The translations under genes and the position numbers were made by a program. The notes beneath the pieces are model-generated. The model was given only the letters and a program-made list of their open reading frames with translations. It was not told the origin of the DNA and ran no database searches. A DNA stretch of 64,000 bases from Bacillus sp. PK3_68 (GTDB taxonomy: Bacteria > Bacillota > Bacilli > Bacillales > Domibacillaceae), in assembly GCF_003600835.1 (NCBI RefSeq), contig NZ_NQYC01000001.1, forward strand, positions 1,754,001-1,818,000, read 5' to 3'. Positions 45,478-54,041 of this stretch are shown here, one piece after another. Position 1 is the stretch's first letter. Every line of letters starts with the position of its first letter.

Positions 45478-46995
45478 TTACTTACCGAACTGTGGAATAT
45501 GATGGTCGCCAATCGCTACGTGAATGATTTTTGGTTCTGTATAGAATTCAAAGAGTGCATAACGACCGCCTTCTCGACCGACCCCGCTGTCTTTCATTCC
45601 GCCAAATGGGATTCTTAAATCACGCACGTTTTGTGCATTGATCCAGATCATGCCGGCTTCGACTGCCTGAGCAACACGATGGCCGCGTTTAATGTCGTTC
45701 GTCCACACGTATCCTGCAAGGCCATAACGCACATCATTCGCTGCTTTAACCACTTCTGCTTCATCTTCAAATTCGATGACCGCCATCACCGGTCCGAAGA
45801 TTTCTTCCTGACACACTCTCATTTCGTTTTTAGCATTTAATAACAGTGTGGGCGGCACAAAGTTGCCGGCTTTCACTTCTTCGGGCACTACTCCCTGAAT
45901 CACTTCACAGCCTTCTTCTTTTGCTAATTCAATGTAACTTTTAACTTTATTAAAATGCTCTTTTTCAATTAGAGGTCCAAGCTGTGTTTTTGCATCCATT
46001 GGATCGCCGATCTTAATATTCATGACGCGTTTCTTTAATTTCTCCACGAACTCCTCTTTAATGTTTTTATGAAGGAACAGACGAGAGTTCGCTGTGCAGC
46101 GTTCACCATTAAAGGAGAAGATTCCCCATACCGCTGCATCCAGGGCGCGGTCAAGGTCCGCATCTTCAAACACGATTAGCGGGGACTTACCGCCCAGTTC
46201 CATGGAGGTTTTCTTTAACGTATCGGCCGAATTCTTAATAATGATTGAGCCTGTCGTTGTTTCCCCAGTAAAGGAAATGGCTTTTACATCTGGATGTGCC
46301 ACAAGCGTCGCGCCTGCTGTTTCCCCGAAGCCATGCACAATGTTGAACACCCCTTCTGGAAGGCCGGCTTGATTGATGACTTCCGCTAACTTGTTCGCTG
46401 TCAAAGGAGATAGCTCCGCCGGTTTCAGGATCACGGTATTCCCCGTTGCCAAAGCTGGAGCAACTTTCCATGTTTCCAGCATAAATGGCGCATTCCATGG
46501 TGTAATCAGTCCAATGGGTCCAAGCGGCTTATAGACAGTGTAATTGATGAATTCATCATCCATTGGGTATGATTCTCCGTGCAATACGGATTGCACCATG
46601 CGGGAATAAAAACGAAAGTTCTCTGCGGCACGAGCTGCCTGTTTCTTCGTCTGGCTGATCGGAAGACCTGTATCAAGGGATTCCAGATAAGAAATTTCTT
46701 CCGCGTTTTCCTCGATCAGGTCAGCGATACGCTCAATATACTTCATGCGTTCGGCCACTTTCATCTTGCCCCATGGCCCTTCTTCGAACGCTTTCTTTGC
46801 CGCAGCTACGGCTTTGTTGATATCTTCTGCACGACCCTCGGCCACCACGTTATTTACCTTATTCGTAAATGGGTTCACATTTTCAAAGGTAGCGCCTGCT
46901 TCGGCATCGGTAAACTGACCATCAATATAGAGTTTTACATCTTCTACTCGTTTATGGGTTAACTCTTGTTGTCCAGCTGCTTGTACTTGCATCAT
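45478..46995 (-). CDS. hpaE: 5-carboxymethyl-2-hydroxymuconate semialdehyde dehydrogenase HpaE
   Basis: A 505-residue aldehyde dehydrogenase: TPWNAPFMLETWKVAPALATG, the NAD motif SFTGETTTGS, catalytic Glu in MELGGKSPL (about 275) and catalytic Cys in NGERCTANSRL (about 309). Its place between the dioxygenase-oxygenase genes and the aldolase fits HpaE, which oxidises the ring-cleavage semialdehyde. Start ATG at 46995 (or 46992) after AAAGGAG. Confidence 0.93.
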   Translation of the reverse strand: MMQVQAAGQQELTHKRVEDVKLYIDGQFTDAEAGATFENVNPFTNKVNNVVAEGRAEDINKAVAAAKKAFEEGPWGKMKVAERMKYIERIADLIEENAEEISYLESLDTGLPISQTKKQAARAAENFRFYSRMVQSVLHGESYPMDDEFINYTVYKPLGPIGLITPWNAPFMLETWKVAPALATGNTVILKPAELSPLTANKLAEVINQAGLPEGVFNIVHGFGETAGATLVAHPDVKAISFTGETTTGSIIIKNSADTLKKTSMELGGKSPLIVFEDADLDRALDAAVWGIFSFNGERCTANSRLFLHKNIKEEFVEKLKKRVMNIKIGDPMDAKTQLGPLIEKEHFNKVKSYIELAKEEGCEVIQGVVPEEVKAGNFVPPTLLLNAKNEMRVCQEEIFGPVMAVIEFEDEAEVVKAANDVRYGLAGYVWTNDIKRGHRVAQAVEAGMIWINAQNVRDLRIPFGGMKDSGVGREGGRYALFEFYTEPKIIHVAIGDHHIPQFGK

Positions 46996-47060
46996 GGTCA
47001 CTCCTTTTTCATTTCCTCAACCATTTTTATAGAGACTCATTCGTTCTTTCGCTCAGTTCA

Positions 47061-47987
47061 TTAGTTCGCTGAAATACCTTCCGGTAAGATATTGTACGAT
47101 TTCAGTACGTCACGGATTTCATCCTGCAGTTCCTGCGTTGGCAACGCCATTGGCTTGCGCAGAACCGGCTCGATTTTGCCCATCATGCCGAGAGCGGCTT
47201 TGACCGGTGCTGGATTTGTATCTTTAAAGAGCACATCGTTTAATGGCATCAATTCATAGTGAAGCTCAAGCGCTCTTTCCGTATTTCCTTCCATCCAGGC
47301 GTTGTGCATTTCTGCCACTTGTGCTGGCGCGACGTTCGCTGTCGCACTGATGGAACCAGCACCGCCGATCGTCAGCATCGGATAGCAAAGCAACTCAATG
47401 CCAGAGAACAGCTTAAAGTCTCTTCCGCAATTTAACAGGACGCGGTTTACATGTTCAAAGTCTTTATTAGACTCTTTCGCCCCGATAATGTTCGGGCAGT
47501 CTTCCACTAAACGAGCCAGTGTTTTCACTTCCAGGTTCACGCCTGTGCGTCCTGGAATGTTATAGACAACGATTGGAATATCTACCGCATCGGCGATCGT
47601 TTTGTAATGAGTATAAAGCGCGTGCTGAGAAGGTTTATTGTAATAAGGAACGATGACCATTGCGGCGTCGGCGCCCATTTCCTGTGCCGCTTTCGTTAAG
47701 CGCAGCGCTTCGTTGAAGTTGACGGAACCTGTGCCCGGTGCGAATGGGACGCGTCCATTGATCGTTTGGATCGCTGTTTCCATCACAAGCTCTCTTTCTT
47801 CTACGGTTAGGGAACTTGGCTCTCCCGATGTACCCGTCACGGAAATTCCGTGGCTTCCGCTTTCAATTTGCCAGTTGATTAAGCTTTTGAATGTATCGAG
47901 ATCTAAACTCTCATCCTGTTTAAAAGAAGTAATGACCGGTGCAATCGACCCTTTTAACTTTTCTTTTGCTTCCTGAACTTTTGACAT
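47061..47987 (-). CDS. DapA-family aldolase in the HPA operon
   Basis: A 308-residue TIM-barrel aldolase/synthase of the DapA family: GTSGEPSSLT (phosphate-like loop), the Tyr in VVYNIPGRTG and the Schiff-base Lys in IIGAKESNKD (about residue 170). The start at 47987 (MSKVQ) has AAGGA upstream. As first gene of the operon it may replace HpaI, the final pyruvate-releasing aldolase, which normally belongs to the HpcH/citrate lyase fold. True dihydrodipicolinate synthase activity is unlikely given the context. Confidence 0.78.
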   Translation of the reverse strand: MSKVQEAKEKLKGSIAPVITSFKQDESLDLDTFKSLINWQIESGSHGISVTGTSGEPSSLTVEERELVMETAIQTINGRVPFAPGTGSVNFNEALRLTKAAQEMGADAAMVIVPYYNKPSQHALYTHYKTIADAVDIPIVVYNIPGRTGVNLEVKTLARLVEDCPNIIGAKESNKDFEHVNRVLLNCGRDFKLFSGIELLCYPMLTIGGAGSISATANVAPAQVAEMHNAWMEGNTERALELHYELMPLNDVLFKDTNPAPVKAALGMMGKIEPVLRKPMALPTQELQDEIRDVLKSYNILPEGISAN

Positions 47988-48107
47988 GTTTCCTTCGCTC
48001 CTTTTTATCATCAAAATAATGTTATAAAGAAGTAACAGCTTTACTCCTTCATTCGTTCTAATAGATTCTTCACCAAATAAATTTTAAAAAGATTTTGAAA
48101 AAAATGG

Positions 48108-48121
48108 TGGAATCGTTTACA
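48108..48121. promoter_or_regulatory. CcpA cre site upstream of the HPA operon
   Basis: TGGAATCGTTTACA matches the Bacillus cre consensus TGWAANCGNTNWCA at 13 of 14 positions. It lies about 120 bp before the operon, so catabolite control is likely. Confidence 0.68.
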
Positions 48122-48168
48122 TTTATAACTTATCATAGGAATTGAAATATTAAAAATATTAAAAATAT

Positions 48169-48178
48169 TGGTTAACCA
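48169..48178. promoter_or_regulatory. Palindrome in the LysR/HPA divergent promoter
   Basis: TGGTTAACCA is a perfect 10-bp palindrome 40 bp before the LysR start, next to three phased AAAAATATT repeats. Candidate LysR-regulator binding region. Confidence 0.4.
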
Positions 48179-48217
48179 TATTAAAAAAATATACATATAT
48201 GTAAGGGGGTTCCAAAG

Positions 48218-49105
48218 TTGGATATTCGGCAAATTCGCTATTTTGCTACCATTGCGGAAGAAGGACAGATTACAAAAGCGGCTAAAAAACTGCATATGGC
48301 TCAACCTCCTCTTAGCCAGCAACTAAAAGCATTAGAGGAAGAACTCGGTGTCTTGCTGTTGGAACGTAAAGGCAGAAGCCTTGAGTTAACAGAAGCGGGA
48401 GAAGTGCTGTATAAAAAAGCAAAATACTTGCTGGAGCAAATGGAAGAAACCGTTACTGAAGTGAAGGAAGTGGGAGACGGCTTAAAAGGTGTTTTATCCA
48501 TCGGGTCTGTAAAAACATGCTTTTCTTATATACCTGAACGATTTCTTTATTTCAGGGAGAAATATCCCCGTGTTAAATTCCGATTAAAAGAAGGCGATTC
48601 CTCTCTATTAGCCAACTATGTGAAACAGCGCGAAGTAGAGCTTGCTATTGTTCGGCTTCCTCTCGAAATGGAGGAATTTTCTTACTTGCCGCTGCCAACT
48701 GATCCATTTGTTGCCGTTATCCCTGAAAAAAGCGAAGCCTCTTCTACTATCCGAATGAAGGAACTTAGCGGCATGCCTCTCATGCTGTTGCATAGGGTTA
48801 GCGGTGTCGGTCTCTATGAACTTGTCGTTAATGAATGTACAAGGCATAGCTTCGAGCCAAATATCATTTGCGAATGCCCTGATGCGGCGATGTTGCTCTC
48901 ACTTGTTCGGACAGGCTTAGGGACAGCACTTTTGCCAAAATCTACACTGCTCTCTTTTCCAACGAATGGTTTAAAAGTAGTTGAAATTGAAGATTGCACC
49001 ATCCAATCAGAATCCGCTATTATCTGGCTAAAAGACCGCTACTTATCTAAAAAAGCAGAGCGTTTTCTTGACACATTTCATTCGTCCAAAATGATTATCA
49101 ATTAA
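48218..49105 (+). CDS. LysR-family regulator of the HPA operon
   Basis: A 295-residue LysR protein. The N-terminal winged HTH reads YFATIAEEGQITKAAKKLHM and QPPLSQQLKALEEELGVLLLER; the C-terminal periplasmic-binding-like domain starts near residue 90 (GVLSIGSVKTC) with CEC and TALLPKSTL further on. The start is TTG at 48218, 7-8 nt after AAGGGGG. Divergent from the operon, it probably activates it with 4-hydroxyphenylacetate or a breakdown product as ligand. Confidence 0.9.
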   Translation: MDIRQIRYFATIAEEGQITKAAKKLHMAQPPLSQQLKALEEELGVLLLERKGRSLELTEAGEVLYKKAKYLLEQMEETVTEVKEVGDGLKGVLSIGSVKTCFSYIPERFLYFREKYPRVKFRLKEGDSSLLANYVKQREVELAIVRLPLEMEEFSYLPLPTDPFVAVIPEKSEASSTIRMKELSGMPLMLLHRVSGVGLYELVVNECTRHSFEPNIICECPDAAMLLSLVRTGLGTALLPKSTLLSFPTNGLKVVEIEDCTIQSESAIIWLKDRYLSKKAERFLDTFHSSKMIIN

Positions 49106-49113
49106 TAAAAAAT

Positions 49114-49134
49114 GAGACCGCTATGTACGGTCTC
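49114..49134. terminator. Bidirectional terminator after the LysR gene
   Basis: GAGACCG/CGGTCTC stem with a 7-nt loop, AT-rich on both sides, followed by GTTTCTTATTC on the + strand. Confidence 0.7.
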
Positions 49135-49144
49135 GTTTCTTATT

Positions 49145-50227
49145 CTACTTATATTGTTCATCTCCTGTAGCCATTCTGCTTAACCCTTCTTCTTCCACCG
49201 CTGCTAGAAATTCTTCCGGCTGGTCAAGACGCAAATAGATTCTCTTTGCTTTTTTAGTAAACCCGTATATATAGTGAACCGTCGCCGGCTGCTTTAATTC
49301 AATTACTACTTGTGGCTCGCCTTTTTCCATATCGGCATATACACCATGAAAAGCATCTTGATCCTTTTCGTTGTATTCTCCCTCCTCTGTGCGCCGGATC
49401 GAGAAAATATTTTCTTTTGTAGCAGTAATTCTTTTAACTAAGCCAATAGGGACAGTAATTTTGTCCGCTTCTACAACTATCGGGTTAAGACGGATCGCTT
49501 GGATTTCTCCGATAAAAAAGAGCACGGTGTATATATTTAAGACAACCATTACCCAAGCAATAACCGGATTCATCGAGTGGATCATCCAGTGCACGCCGAC
49601 CGTTTCCAATACAACAGCATGGATGAGCATCACATTGAAAGCGAGAACACTGGTCTGGCGGTGAGCCGTAAAATGACGGTCAGATTCAGGTGCTTTTTGC
49701 TTCCAGCTGGCAAGCGCAAGTTTCCATATCATCCATTCAGAAATAATAATTTTTGCAAATCTATTTTCTGAGAAAGCAGTTTCTGCCTGCTGCCAGACAG
49801 CAAGTGTTGAGGTAACAGCTCCTCTAGTGGCCTGTACTTTTCGACGGATAGTACGGACTGTTTTAATAAGCCGAAAAATAATCCAGATTTCAGCAGCAAA
49901 AAGGGCTGCCTCCCCTGCAAACAATACCCATCCGATCCACTCCATACCGGCCAGGCGGCCATCAGGGATAATTGCTTTCCCGACAAAATAACCAAGTAAT
50001 GCCACGCCAATTACGGGAGCCATTTGCCGTTTTTGGCGAAAAACAAAGAGGTACGCAAGAAGCGGGATGACAAGAACAAAATCTAATAGCGAACCAATTG
50101 TCACCATCTGCATTTCATTGGCAGGAAGAGGAAGAAGATGATGCGCAGCAAAATTGGAGAGAATAATGACTCCAGCTAAGGCTAAGAACCAATTCCATTT
50201 TGTTGGTGATACACGAACAGCATTCAT
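49145..50227 (-). CDS. Integral membrane protein of unknown function
   Basis: A 360-residue protein with about six to seven hydrophobic segments: two near the start (about 15-35 and 42-62), two in 70-120, and three in 190-250. A soluble C-terminal tail of about 110 residues ends with the helix RLDQPEEFLAAVEEEGL. It has no signal peptide or known motif. AAAGGAGG precedes the start. Similar membrane proteins occur in Bacillus relatives without assigned function. Confidence 0.7.
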   Translation of the reverse strand: MNAVRVSPTKWNWFLALAGVIILSNFAAHHLLPLPANEMQMVTIGSLLDFVLVIPLLAYLFVFRQKRQMAPVIGVALLGYFVGKAIIPDGRLAGMEWIGWVLFAGEAALFAAEIWIIFRLIKTVRTIRRKVQATRGAVTSTLAVWQQAETAFSENRFAKIIISEWMIWKLALASWKQKAPESDRHFTAHRQTSVLAFNVMLIHAVVLETVGVHWMIHSMNPVIAWVMVVLNIYTVLFFIGEIQAIRLNPIVVEADKITVPIGLVKRITATKENIFSIRRTEEGEYNEKDQDAFHGVYADMEKGEPQVVIELKQPATVHYIYGFTKKAKRIYLRLDQPEEFLAAVEEEGLSRMATGDEQYK

Positions 50228-50400
50228 AAGAAAAGCCTCCTTTACAAAAACTGTAATCGTTTCACCTCTATTTTATAAAAAAAGAAACGTCCGCCCATTG
50301 AAAAAAGTTACAATTTTCCTACGCTTTCGTTTTTAACCAGAAGGTTCGGCAACGTGTGTTAAAATATTTGTAAAGTTTTTACCTAAGTGGAGGGTATCAA

Positions 50401-50718
50401 ATGACGTTTCTTCCCTATTTGCTTTTAGGAATTGCTATCGTCTCGGAAGTATTCGGCTCTACTATGCTGAAACTTTCCAATGGGTTCACCCGCTTGCTTC
50501 CGGTAGCGGGAGTGATTGTCGGATTTGGAGTGGCCTTTTATTCCTTATCTATAGCTTTGAAAACCTTGCCTCTAGGAGTGGTTTATGCTACGTGGAGCGG
50601 CTGCGGTACCATTTTGACTGTTATCGCGGGTGTATTATTTTTCAAAGAAAAAGTAAACAAGCAAGGCATCTTAGGAATAGGACTGCTCATCGTTGGACTT
50701 GTCTTACTAAATAGTTAA
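50401..50718 (+). CDS. SMR-family efflux subunit 1
   Basis: A 105-residue four-helix small multidrug resistance protein. The essential membrane Glu lies in AIVSEVFGSTMLKLSNGF (about residue 14), with YATWSGCGTI in helix 3. It is 12 nt upstream of a second SMR gene, the pattern of paired heterodimeric SMRs such as EbrAB or YkkCD. No guanidine (ykkC) riboswitch precedes it, which argues against a guanidinium exporter. Confidence 0.88.
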   Translation: MTFLPYLLLGIAIVSEVFGSTMLKLSNGFTRLLPVAGVIVGFGVAFYSLSIALKTLPLGVVYATWSGCGTILTVIAGVLFFKEKVNKQGILGIGLLIVGLVLLNS

Positions 50719-50730
50719 GGAGAAATAAAT

Positions 50731-51072
50731 ATGAGAGGCGTTCTTTTTTTAACACTTGCTATACTGCTAGAAATATTCGGGTCCACCATGCTGAAATTAT
50801 CCGACGGGTTTACCAATATAGGACCTTCCATAGGAGTGGCCATCGGTTTTCTATCGGCATTCACTTTATTCAGCTTTGCATTGAAAAGTCTTCCCCTCTC
50901 CTTCGCTTACGCTGTCTGGTCTGGTGCTGGAACAGCACTAACAGCTATTATTGGTGTATGGTTGTTCGGAGAAAGCTTTAGCGCCTTGAAAATCGGCGGA
51001 CTATTTCTTATCATCTTTGGCATTGCCCTTCTTAATACTTCTTCAGAAAAAGCCGTACAAAGTGAGAGCTAG
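50731..51072 (+). CDS. SMR-family efflux subunit 2
   Basis: A 113-residue SMR protein with the conserved Glu in LLEIFGSTMLKLSDGF (about 14) and AYAVWSGAGTALTA in helix 3. It has a longer charged C-terminus than its partner (SSEKAVQSES). AAGGAGA before its ATG. The two subunits probably insert in opposite orientations to form an antiparallel pair; the exported cation is unknown but could relate to the quaternary amine cluster downstream. Confidence 0.86.
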   Translation: MRGVLFLTLAILLEIFGSTMLKLSDGFTNIGPSIGVAIGFLSAFTLFSFALKSLPLSFAYAVWSGAGTALTAIIGVWLFGESFSALKIGGLFLIIFGIALLNTSSEKAVQSES

Positions 51073-51113
51073 CCTATAATGATTTTGTATGTCTAAAGTC
51101 AATTTCTACATAT

Positions 51114-51143
51114 AAAAAGCGGACTTTGAAAAGTCCGCTTTTT
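51114..51143. terminator. Bidirectional terminator between SMR and BCCT genes
   Basis: A 13-bp stem AAAAGCGGACTT(T) and complement with a short loop, T-rich both ways. Confidence 0.88.
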
Positions 51144-51153
51144 AACATTTATT

Positions 51154-52698
51154 CTAAAGAGCCTTTTGTTCGGGAATATCCTTTTGTTCTTTCAACTCTT
51201 TATTTTTTTTTTCAGATGACTGGATATATTCATCGTTCAGACCTTTATACGTTGAATAACACATCACGAGCATTAAAAAAGCAAGAGGTACAGCTGTTGC
51301 CACAAGCGCTGATTGCAAACCTTGCAAACCGCCGGTCATAATAAGCACGACCGAAACTGCTGCAATAACAACTCCCCATATAATCTTTGTCCGGTGTGCA
51401 GGATCTGGATTGCCATTTTCACTGATCATTCCTAATACGAATACAGCTGAATTGGCTGATGTAATGAAAAACACAAGGACAAGCACCATTGCCAGTACAC
51501 TTAAAAACGCACTCATTGGGAAGTACTCAAAGAACTGGAATAACGCAGAAGTAACATCGGTTGATACGGCAGTCGCGAGCGCCTTTTCTCCCATATTTTG
51601 AATAAGGTGAATTGCTGATCCTCCCATTACTGCAAACCAGAAGAATGAACCGAGTACAGGAATAAAGACGGCGCCCATCATGAACTCTTTAATCGTTCTG
51701 CCCTTGGAAATTCTGGCGACAAAACTACCAACAAGCGGCGCCCAAGCAATCCACCAGCCAAAATAAAATAGTGTCCAGCTAGCAATCCAGGAACCATCGT
51801 TATATGGCTCTGTTCGGAACGACATGCCGATGAAGTTTTGAGCATAATCGCCAACACCCTGGAAGAAAATTTTAAAGATAGACTGGGTTGGCCCCAGGAA
51901 AAGAACGAAGCCTAATAAAGCAAAGGCGAGGAACATATTCAGATTGGATAAATGCTTCATTGCTCCTTGCAGGCCAGAAACAGTAGAACCTACATAAATA
52001 AAGGTAACTACAATGATGATGAGTGCCTGTGTAAAGATATCCACCGGTATTCCCCAAAGGAAATTCATGCCGCTGTTTACTTGCAGCGTACCAAAACCGA
52101 GCGATGTAGCAATTCCAATAACAATCGAAAGGATAACCATGACATCAATCGCTTTGCCAAAAGGGCCTCTGATTTTATCTCCAATCAAAGGATAAAAGAC
52201 AGAGCTCAATGAAGACGGAAGTTTTTTTCTAAACTGAAAGAAAGCTAAAGAAACTCCTACGAGTGCATAACAAGCCCAGGCCGAAACGCCCCAATGCAAA
52301 TAAACAAACTGCATAGCAAGCTTGCCTGATTCCTCAGAAGATCCTTTGCCGAATGGAGGGTCAATGTAATAGGAGACAGGCTCTGCCACGCCCCAAAACA
52401 CGAGGCTGATACCGATAGAAGCACTGAAAAGCATGCCAATCCAGGTGGCCGTTTTATATTCAGGCCGATCGTCATCATCCCCTAAACGAATATGCCCGAA
52501 TTTTGACAGTCCAATATACATACAAAAAGCAAAGAAAATAAAAACACTGGCAAGAATAAACCATCCCAAGTTATTGTAAATAAAATTAAGTGACGAATTC
52601 GAAAACTTCTCCAGTTGCTTTGGTGCGAATACACCTACACTAATTAATAATAAGCTGATTGCCAAAGAGGAATAAAATACAGCTTTCTTGCTATTCAC
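51154..52698 (-). CDS. BCCT-family transporter (betaine/carnitine/choline)
   Basis: A 514-residue BCCT transporter with twelve membrane helices. The substrate/ion helix 3-4 region (SASIGISLVFWGVAEPVSYY), the aromatic box stretch SWTLFYFGWWIAWAPLVGSF near residue 305-325 and the C-terminal charged tail are present. The start is GTG at 52698, and its AAAGGAG site lies inside a small upstream ORF that overlaps it. Next to the Rieske oxygenase cluster it probably supplies carnitine or a related quaternary amine rather than serving only osmoprotection. Confidence 0.9.
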   Translation of the reverse strand: MNSKKAVFYSSLAISLLLISVGVFAPKQLEKFSNSSLNFIYNNLGWFILASVFIFFAFCMYIGLSKFGHIRLGDDDDRPEYKTATWIGMLFSASIGISLVFWGVAEPVSYYIDPPFGKGSSEESGKLAMQFVYLHWGVSAWACYALVGVSLAFFQFRKKLPSSLSSVFYPLIGDKIRGPFGKAIDVMVILSIVIGIATSLGFGTLQVNSGMNFLWGIPVDIFTQALIIIVVTFIYVGSTVSGLQGAMKHLSNLNMFLAFALLGFVLFLGPTQSIFKIFFQGVGDYAQNFIGMSFRTEPYNDGSWIASWTLFYFGWWIAWAPLVGSFVARISKGRTIKEFMMGAVFIPVLGSFFWFAVMGGSAIHLIQNMGEKALATAVSTDVTSALFQFFEYFPMSAFLSVLAMVLVLVFFITSANSAVFVLGMISENGNPDPAHRTKIIWGVVIAAVSVVLIMTGGLQGLQSALVATAVPLAFLMLVMCYSTYKGLNDEYIQSSEKKNKELKEQKDIPEQKAL

Positions 52699-52807
52699 CT
52701 AACCACTCCTTTAAAGTTTGCCAATCAAAAGATGCTACTGCATCCTCCCACTCCCTTAAAAACTCTCTTAACATGCAAACGGTTTCTAAATTTAACACAC
52801 TATCCAT
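52691..52807 (-). CDS. Candidate 38-residue leader peptide of the BCCT gene
   Basis: An ORF of 38 codons, beginning MDSVLNLETVCMLREFLREW, acidic with three Trp. AAGGGG lies 3-4 nt before its ATG (closer than ideal). It ends GTGAATAG so that its last codons overlap the GTG start of the transporter, a typical translational-coupling arrangement. It has no hydrophobic helix, so it is unlike known symporter accessory proteins. Could be a coupling leader or a small partner protein. Confidence 0.5.
   Translation of the reverse strand: MDSVLNLETVCMLREFLREWEDAVASFDWQTLKEWLGE
52774..52787. promoter_or_regulatory. Weak cre-like site before the BCCT gene
   Basis: On the minus strand AGAAACCGTTTGCA matches about 12 of 14 positions of the CcpA cre consensus. 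It falls inside the small leader ORF, so the match may be incidental. Confidence 0.3.
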
Positions 52808-52876
52808 GATCCCCTTGAGCAAACCGCTGAGCATCTTCTACGTTCCTATAAAGTCCTAGGTAAAATAAGAAATTTC

Positions 52877-52924
52877 AAAAAAATATAGCGATACCGCCCG
52901 AGGAAAGTTTCCCCAGGCGATACT
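52877..52924 (-). terminator. Terminator at the end of the oxygenase operon
   Basis: Minus strand AGTATCGCC / GGCGGTATCGCT stem, with an inner GGGG/CCTC pairing, followed by ATATTTTTT. It separates the operon from the BCCT gene. Confidence 0.6.
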
Positions 52925-52942
52925 GTTTTATTTATCTAAAAA

Positions 52943-54022
52943 TCATTTTGCTGGAACTAATGAAGCGATAATTTCTGTTATCCGGTCCCCTACTTCGGAC
53001 GTAGAGGCTGTTCCGTTCATGTCAGGCGTTAACGCTTTATCTTCTAAAAGTAATTGTTCAACGGCAGCTAATACTGCTTGGCCGTATTGCTCATAGCCGA
53101 AAAAGTCAAGCATTTGACTCGCAGACCAAATAGATGCCAGTGGATTTGCGACACCTTGTCCTGCAATATCCGGAGCCGATCCATGAATCGGCTCAAACAT
53201 GGACGGGAAGTTACGCTCAGGATTAATGTTGGCCCCTGCAGCAAGCCCGATACCGCCGGCAAGAGCGGCTCCCAGATCGGTTAAAATATCCCCAAATAAA
53301 TTGGATGTAACGACTACTTCAAAACGCTTCGGATCCTTGATCATCAGCATGGCAGCTGCATCAACCAGGTAGGACGCCGTCTCCACTTCCGGATATTCCG
53401 CGCTTACCTCATCGAATACCTGATCCCAGAAAACCATGGAATAATTCAAGGCGTTCGCTTTGGAAATGCTTGTAAGAGACCTTCCTTCTCTCTTTGCTGT
53501 TTCAAATGCATAGCGGATAATCCTTTCTGTTCCTTTACGGGAAAACACGCTGTTCTGCAATACTACTTCATGTTCTTGCCCCTTAAATAGCCAGTCACCG
53601 GCACCCGAGTATTCTCCTTCACTGTTCTCACGAATGAACAGCATATCAATGTCCTCGCGTTTCACGTCAACAAGCGGCAAGTGTGCCCCTTTCAGCAGTC
53701 TAACGGGACGAATATTCACATACTGATCAAAACTTTTGCGGATTTTCAATAGTAAATCCCAGAGTGAAATGTGATCGGGAACTCCAGGAAAACCAACGGC
53801 TCCTAAATAAATTGCATCAAATTCTTTTAGCTGCTCAATTCCGTCATCATCCATCATTTTGCCATTTTCTGCGTAAAACTCGCATCCCCATGGAAAGTAA
53901 GTAAAATCAAACTGAAAACTTGAATCAAGTTCAGCTACTCTATTTAATACTTTAACCCCTTCGTTAATAACTTCCGGTCCAATGCCATCCCCGGCAATCA
54001 CCGCTATTTTAAATGTTTTCAC
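52943..54022 (-). CDS. D-malate / tartrate dehydrogenase (decarboxylating), TtuC/DmlA-like
   Basis: A 359-residue beta-decarboxylating dehydrogenase of the isopropylmalate/isocitrate family: IAVIAGDGIGPEVI at the start, IRPVRLLKG, RENSEGEYSGAG (about 131), the metal Asp pair in NLFGDILTDLGAALAGG (about 245) and EPIHGSAPDIAGQG. The ENSEGEYSG motif points to D-malate/tartrate enzymes rather than LeuB. Start GTG at 54022 after GAGGGAG. Last gene of the operon; it would convert D-malate to pyruvate and CO2. Confidence 0.84.
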   Translation of the reverse strand: MKTFKIAVIAGDGIGPEVINEGVKVLNRVAELDSSFQFDFTYFPWGCEFYAENGKMMDDDGIEQLKEFDAIYLGAVGFPGVPDHISLWDLLLKIRKSFDQYVNIRPVRLLKGAHLPLVDVKREDIDMLFIRENSEGEYSGAGDWLFKGQEHEVVLQNSVFSRKGTERIIRYAFETAKREGRSLTSISKANALNYSMVFWDQVFDEVSAEYPEVETASYLVDAAAMLMIKDPKRFEVVVTSNLFGDILTDLGAALAGGIGLAAGANINPERNFPSMFEPIHGSAPDIAGQGVANPLASIWSASQMLDFFGYEQYGQAVLAAVEQLLLEDKALTPDMNGTASTSEVGDRITEIIASLVPAK

Positions 54023-54041
54023 GATAATCTCCCTCGTTCTT

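Noticed and set aside
50228-50400. Guanidine (ykkC) riboswitch before the SMR pair
   Set aside because: No conserved ykkC core (such as the ACGR loops) was seen, so a guanidine role is not claimed.
52943-54022. 3-isopropylmalate dehydrogenase LeuB
   Set aside because: The RENSEGEYSG motif and the gene context point to the D-malate/tartrate branch, and no other leu genes are nearby.
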